From contig CAYJHJ010000027.1 of NCBI GenBank assembly GCA_964370095.1, forward strand, positions 1 through 25,495: a DNA stretch of 25,495 nt, given 5' to 3'. Below are positions 23,250 through 25,495 of the stretch, piece after piece. Position 1 is the first letter of the stretch; each line of letters opens with the position of its first letter. The position numbers were made by a program, and so were the translations under genes. The DNA is from CAYJAZ01 sp964370095 (GTDB taxonomy: Bacteria; Desulfobacterota; Desulfovibrionia; Desulfovibrionales; Desulfovibrionaceae). The notes below the pieces were generated by a model that was not told the origin of the DNA, did not search any database, and worked only from the letters and a program-made list of their open reading frames with translations.

Positions 23250-25010
23250 TTGTTAAAGAAAATTATTATTACAGTTATTCTTACACTTAACTTTTTCACA
23301 AAAGCGTATGCCTTTAATGAAAATCAAAGTTTTAGCTATTACGCTGAAGAGCAACAGCTTTCTGAAGTGCTTAGCTCTTTTGCACGATCACAGCACCTTG
23401 TGCCAAGCTTCAGCCAGCAAATTTCAGGGACTTTAAGTGGGAAATTTGAAAATGTTCCTGCCAAAGACTTTTTGAACTCTATGCGTGAAGCCTTTGGAAT
23501 TGCATGGTATACTTCGCACGACATGATTTATTTTTATAATCAAAATGAAGTGCAAAAAGCATTTATCACTACAAAAGTTATTCCTGCAAAAGAATTGCTT
23601 TCTATGTTGCAATCAACTTCAATTATTGCAAAAAATCTGCCCATTGAAGTTATGCCAAACAGTGATATGCTTGTAGTGAGTGGCCCCCCAAACTATCTTG
23701 CACAAGTGCAAAGTGCTATAACAGCTTTTGAATCGGCACAAACTTCAAATTTTGTGATGGAAGTTTTTCCTTTAAAATTTGCTTGGGCTGATGATATCAG
23801 TATCACAAGCATGGATACGCAAATCACAATTCCCGGCATAGCAAGCATTCTAAGGGCAATGGTTACAGGCTCAAACTCAAGCCCAAGCACAACAACACAG
23901 CTTCCAAGCACTGTTCCTGCTCTTTTAGGGCAGGGGCTTTCAGCAAATGGGCAAGCAAGTTCTGTTGCACAAAGCCCACAACCTCTTTCACAAAATCAAA
24001 GCCAATCACAAGCTGCCGGCCCTATTAATATGGTGAATATTATTGCAGACCCACGTGTGAATTCAGTTATTATTACTGATGCAGCCTATAGAATGAGCTA
24101 TTATAGACAAGTTATTGAAGACCTTGATAAACCTGTTGAACTTGTGGAAATTCATGCGGCGATTGTTGACATAGACAGTGATTACAACAGAAATCTTGGT
24201 GTTGATTTTCAAGGTTCTATAGATCTTGGAGGCGGTGAAACTTTAGGAGGTTCAAGCTCAGGACAAGCAGGCACTATTCCTCTGCCAAATCCGGGGGATA
24301 TTGTTTCAGGCGGGCTTTCTACCACCCTTTATTCACTTGGTTCAGAATTTTTTATTGCACAAGTTCAAGCACTTGAGCAAGATAATGCGGCACGTATTTT
24401 AGGAAAACCTTCAGTTCTAACCATGGATAACGTTCAAGCAACTTTAGAGAATACAAGCACTTACTATGTTGAAGTGGGTGGAAAAGACGTTGCGGATCTT
24501 TTTAAAGTTGAAGCGGGAACTATTTTAAAAGTAACTCCGCATATAATTAATCATCCGGATGAAAGTCAAAGCATAAAACTTGTGGTTAATGTGCAAGATA
24601 ATCAAGGGGATGACAGCTCTACAACAGCAGTTGGAGCCTTGCCCCCTATCAAGCAAACAAAAATTAATACTCAAGCTATTGTAAATGAGGGGCAAAGCCT
24701 TCTTATCGGGGGCTATTACTATGAGCAAACCAGTGAGGGAGATAGCGGAATTCCCATTATAAAAAATATTCCTTTATTAGGTAATCTTTTTAAATCAAGC
24801 TCAAAGAAAACACAAAAAATGGAAAGGCTGATACTTATAACACCTAAAGTTGTTCGGCTTAATGAAGAATATCAAGTGCCTGAAAGGCTTGATGAAAAAA
24901 GTTTCAGCCGCACCCCTACACAAGCACATTATGAAGAAAGAATCATTGAACAACAAGCCACCGGCTCTGGCTGTTCAAGAAAAACCGGTCCTAAAAATCC
25001 AACTAATTAA
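23250..25010 (+). CDS. sctC: T3SS outer membrane secretin SctC
   Basis: SctC forms the outer-membrane ring channel. With the start used here it has 586 residues. It has a Sec signal peptide (MLKKIIITVILTLNFFTKAYA), N0/N1 domains (SFSYYAEEQQLSEVLSSFAR; FVMEVFPLKFAWADDI), a Ser/Gln/Pro-rich linker at about 210-250, and an N3 domain (INMVNIIADPRVNSVIITD). The secretin core follows, with VNEGQSLLIGGYYYE and GIPIIKNIPLLGNLFK at about 475-515. The start is a choice: no in-frame ATG exists, and a TTG at 23250 has AAAGGTG 6 bases before it, whereas a GTG at 23241 lies inside that ribosome site. sctD begins 8 bases downstream. Confidence 0.93.
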   Translation: MLKKIIITVILTLNFFTKAYAFNENQSFSYYAEEQQLSEVLSSFARSQHLVPSFSQQISGTLSGKFENVPAKDFLNSMREAFGIAWYTSHDMIYFYNQNEVQKAFITTKVIPAKELLSMLQSTSIIAKNLPIEVMPNSDMLVVSGPPNYLAQVQSAITAFESAQTSNFVMEVFPLKFAWADDISITSMDTQITIPGIASILRAMVTGSNSSPSTTTQLPSTVPALLGQGLSANGQASSVAQSPQPLSQNQSQSQAAGPINMVNIIADPRVNSVIITDAAYRMSYYRQVIEDLDKPVELVEIHAAIVDIDSDYNRNLGVDFQGSIDLGGGETLGGSSSGQAGTIPLPNPGDIVSGGLSTTLYSLGSEFFIAQVQALEQDNAARILGKPSVLTMDNVQATLENTSTYYVEVGGKDVADLFKVEAGTILKVTPHIINHPDESQSIKLVVNVQDNQGDDSSTTAVGALPPIKQTKINTQAIVNEGQSLLIGGYYYEQTSEGDSGIPIIKNIPLLGNLFKSSSKKTQKMERLILITPKVVRLNEEYQVPERLDEKSFSRTPTQAHYEERIIEQQATGSGCSRKTGPKNPTN

Positions 25011-25018
25011 GGACTATT

Positions 25019-25495
25019 ATGAGCAAAGCAGATATTTATCTTTATATATTTTCAGGGCCTCACCTAGGGGCTAAAATTGCAATTAAAGAAGGCAAACACA
25101 TTATCGGTTCTGATGATGGGGCAGATATTATCCTTTATGCTCAAAATTCTTCTAAAGATTTTGCAATTATGCCTAAACACGCATTGCTTACAGTTTCACC
25201 TAGTGTAAGTGATCAAAGTTCAAATATAACTTTAGGCAATAATTCGGATGAAAAGCTTTTACAGAATGATTTTTTAGTTACATTACATAGCCTTGAAGGT
25301 GCAATTTCTCTTGAGCACATAAGTGAAAGAAAAGATGAACTTACACTTGAGCAAGGCAAAGCCTTTTATCTTTCTTCCACTTGCATGGCTTGGAATTACC
25401 CTGATGTTATTCAAGAAAGCCTTCTTCCGCAGCTTGCAAAAAATATTAAAGAAGAGATAAAGGATGAAAATAATATTGAAAGAGCCTCTTCTGTT
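25019..25495 (+). CDS. sctD: T3SS inner-membrane ring protein SctD, N-terminal part (cut by window end)
   Basis: An open frame runs from the ATG at 25019 to the window edge, giving 159 residues with no stop. The start has an FHA-like fold, LYIFSGPHLGAKIAIKEGKH followed by IIGSDDGADIIL, as in the cytoplasmic domain of YscD/SctD. The transmembrane helix and periplasmic domains expected further on are outside the window. AAGGA lies 6 bases before the ATG, overlapping the sctC stop, and sctC-sctD is the usual neighbourhood. The acidic stretch KEEIKDENNIE near 145-155 may be the linker before the membrane helix. Confidence 0.85.
   Translation, partial: MSKADIYLYIFSGPHLGAKIAIKEGKHIIGSDDGADIILYAQNSSKDFAIMPKHALLTVSPSVSDQSSNITLGNNSDEKLLQNDFLVTLHSLEGAISLEHISERKDELTLEQGKAFYLSSTCMAWNYPDVIQESLLPQLAKNIKEEIKDENNIERASSV

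Noticed and set aside
1..25495. CRISPR arrays, insertion sequences, rRNA and tRNA genes
   Set aside because: No regularly spaced repeats, transposase-like frames or tRNA cloverleaf sequences were found in any gap.

Overview
The window comes from an AT-rich Gram-negative bacterium. Its core is most of one half of a type III secretion system (T3SS) locus, placed directly beside ordinary housekeeping genes. The low GC content, the alpha2beta2-type glycyl-tRNA synthetase, the Ysc-like T3SS and the sigma-54 control suggest a low-GC member of the Desulfovibrionaceae such as Lawsonia or a relative. That assignment is inference from gene content, not from a marker gene or a search.

Region 1 (1-3720, + strand) is housekeeping: gcvH (glycine cleavage H protein), then glyQ and glyS (glycyl-tRNA synthetase), with a large hairpin in the glyQ leader and a strong, probably bidirectional terminator after glyS. 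Region 2 (3736-5761, - strand) holds a class IV aminotransferase and a CNNM/CBS membrane protein. A 353-base gap with no recognisable gene follows.

Region 3 (6115-16018, - strand, read from high to low coordinates) is one tightly packed operon: sctW (a YopN-TyeA fusion), a SycN-like chaperone, sctX, sctY, sctV, sctS, sctT, sctU, a sigma-54 enhancer-binding regulator, and a membrane-bound HAMP/PP2C (RsbU/SpoIIE-type) phosphatase. The first part mirrors the yopN-tyeA-sycN-yscX-yscY-yscV order of Yersinia. sctR is absent from the usual R-S-T-U run.

Region 4 (16019-16536) is a divergent control region. It carries one sigma-54 promoter on each strand and a 29-base palindrome that looks like an activator site.

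Region 5 (16537 to the end, + strand) is the translocon side: a 650-residue EspA/SseB-like protein with a long coiled-coil insert, a 95-residue partner, a second sigma-54 promoter, a normal-sized EspA/SseB-like protein (169 residues), its 90-residue partner, a SycD-type chaperone, the two translocators (SctE, SctB), a second SycD-type chaperone, a CesT-like chaperone, the secretin SctC and the start of SctD. This half resembles the translocon loci of Salmonella SPI-2 and Bordetella bsc.

Working model: the operon-encoded activator drives all three near-identical sigma-54 promoters, giving coordinated and self-reinforcing expression of both halves. The phosphatase may add a partner-switching control layer. 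The most unusual items are the giant EspA-like protein with three copies of an EspA C-terminal-type motif, the duplication of an EspA-like gene plus small-protein module together with its promoter, and the shared promoter and activator-site architecture.
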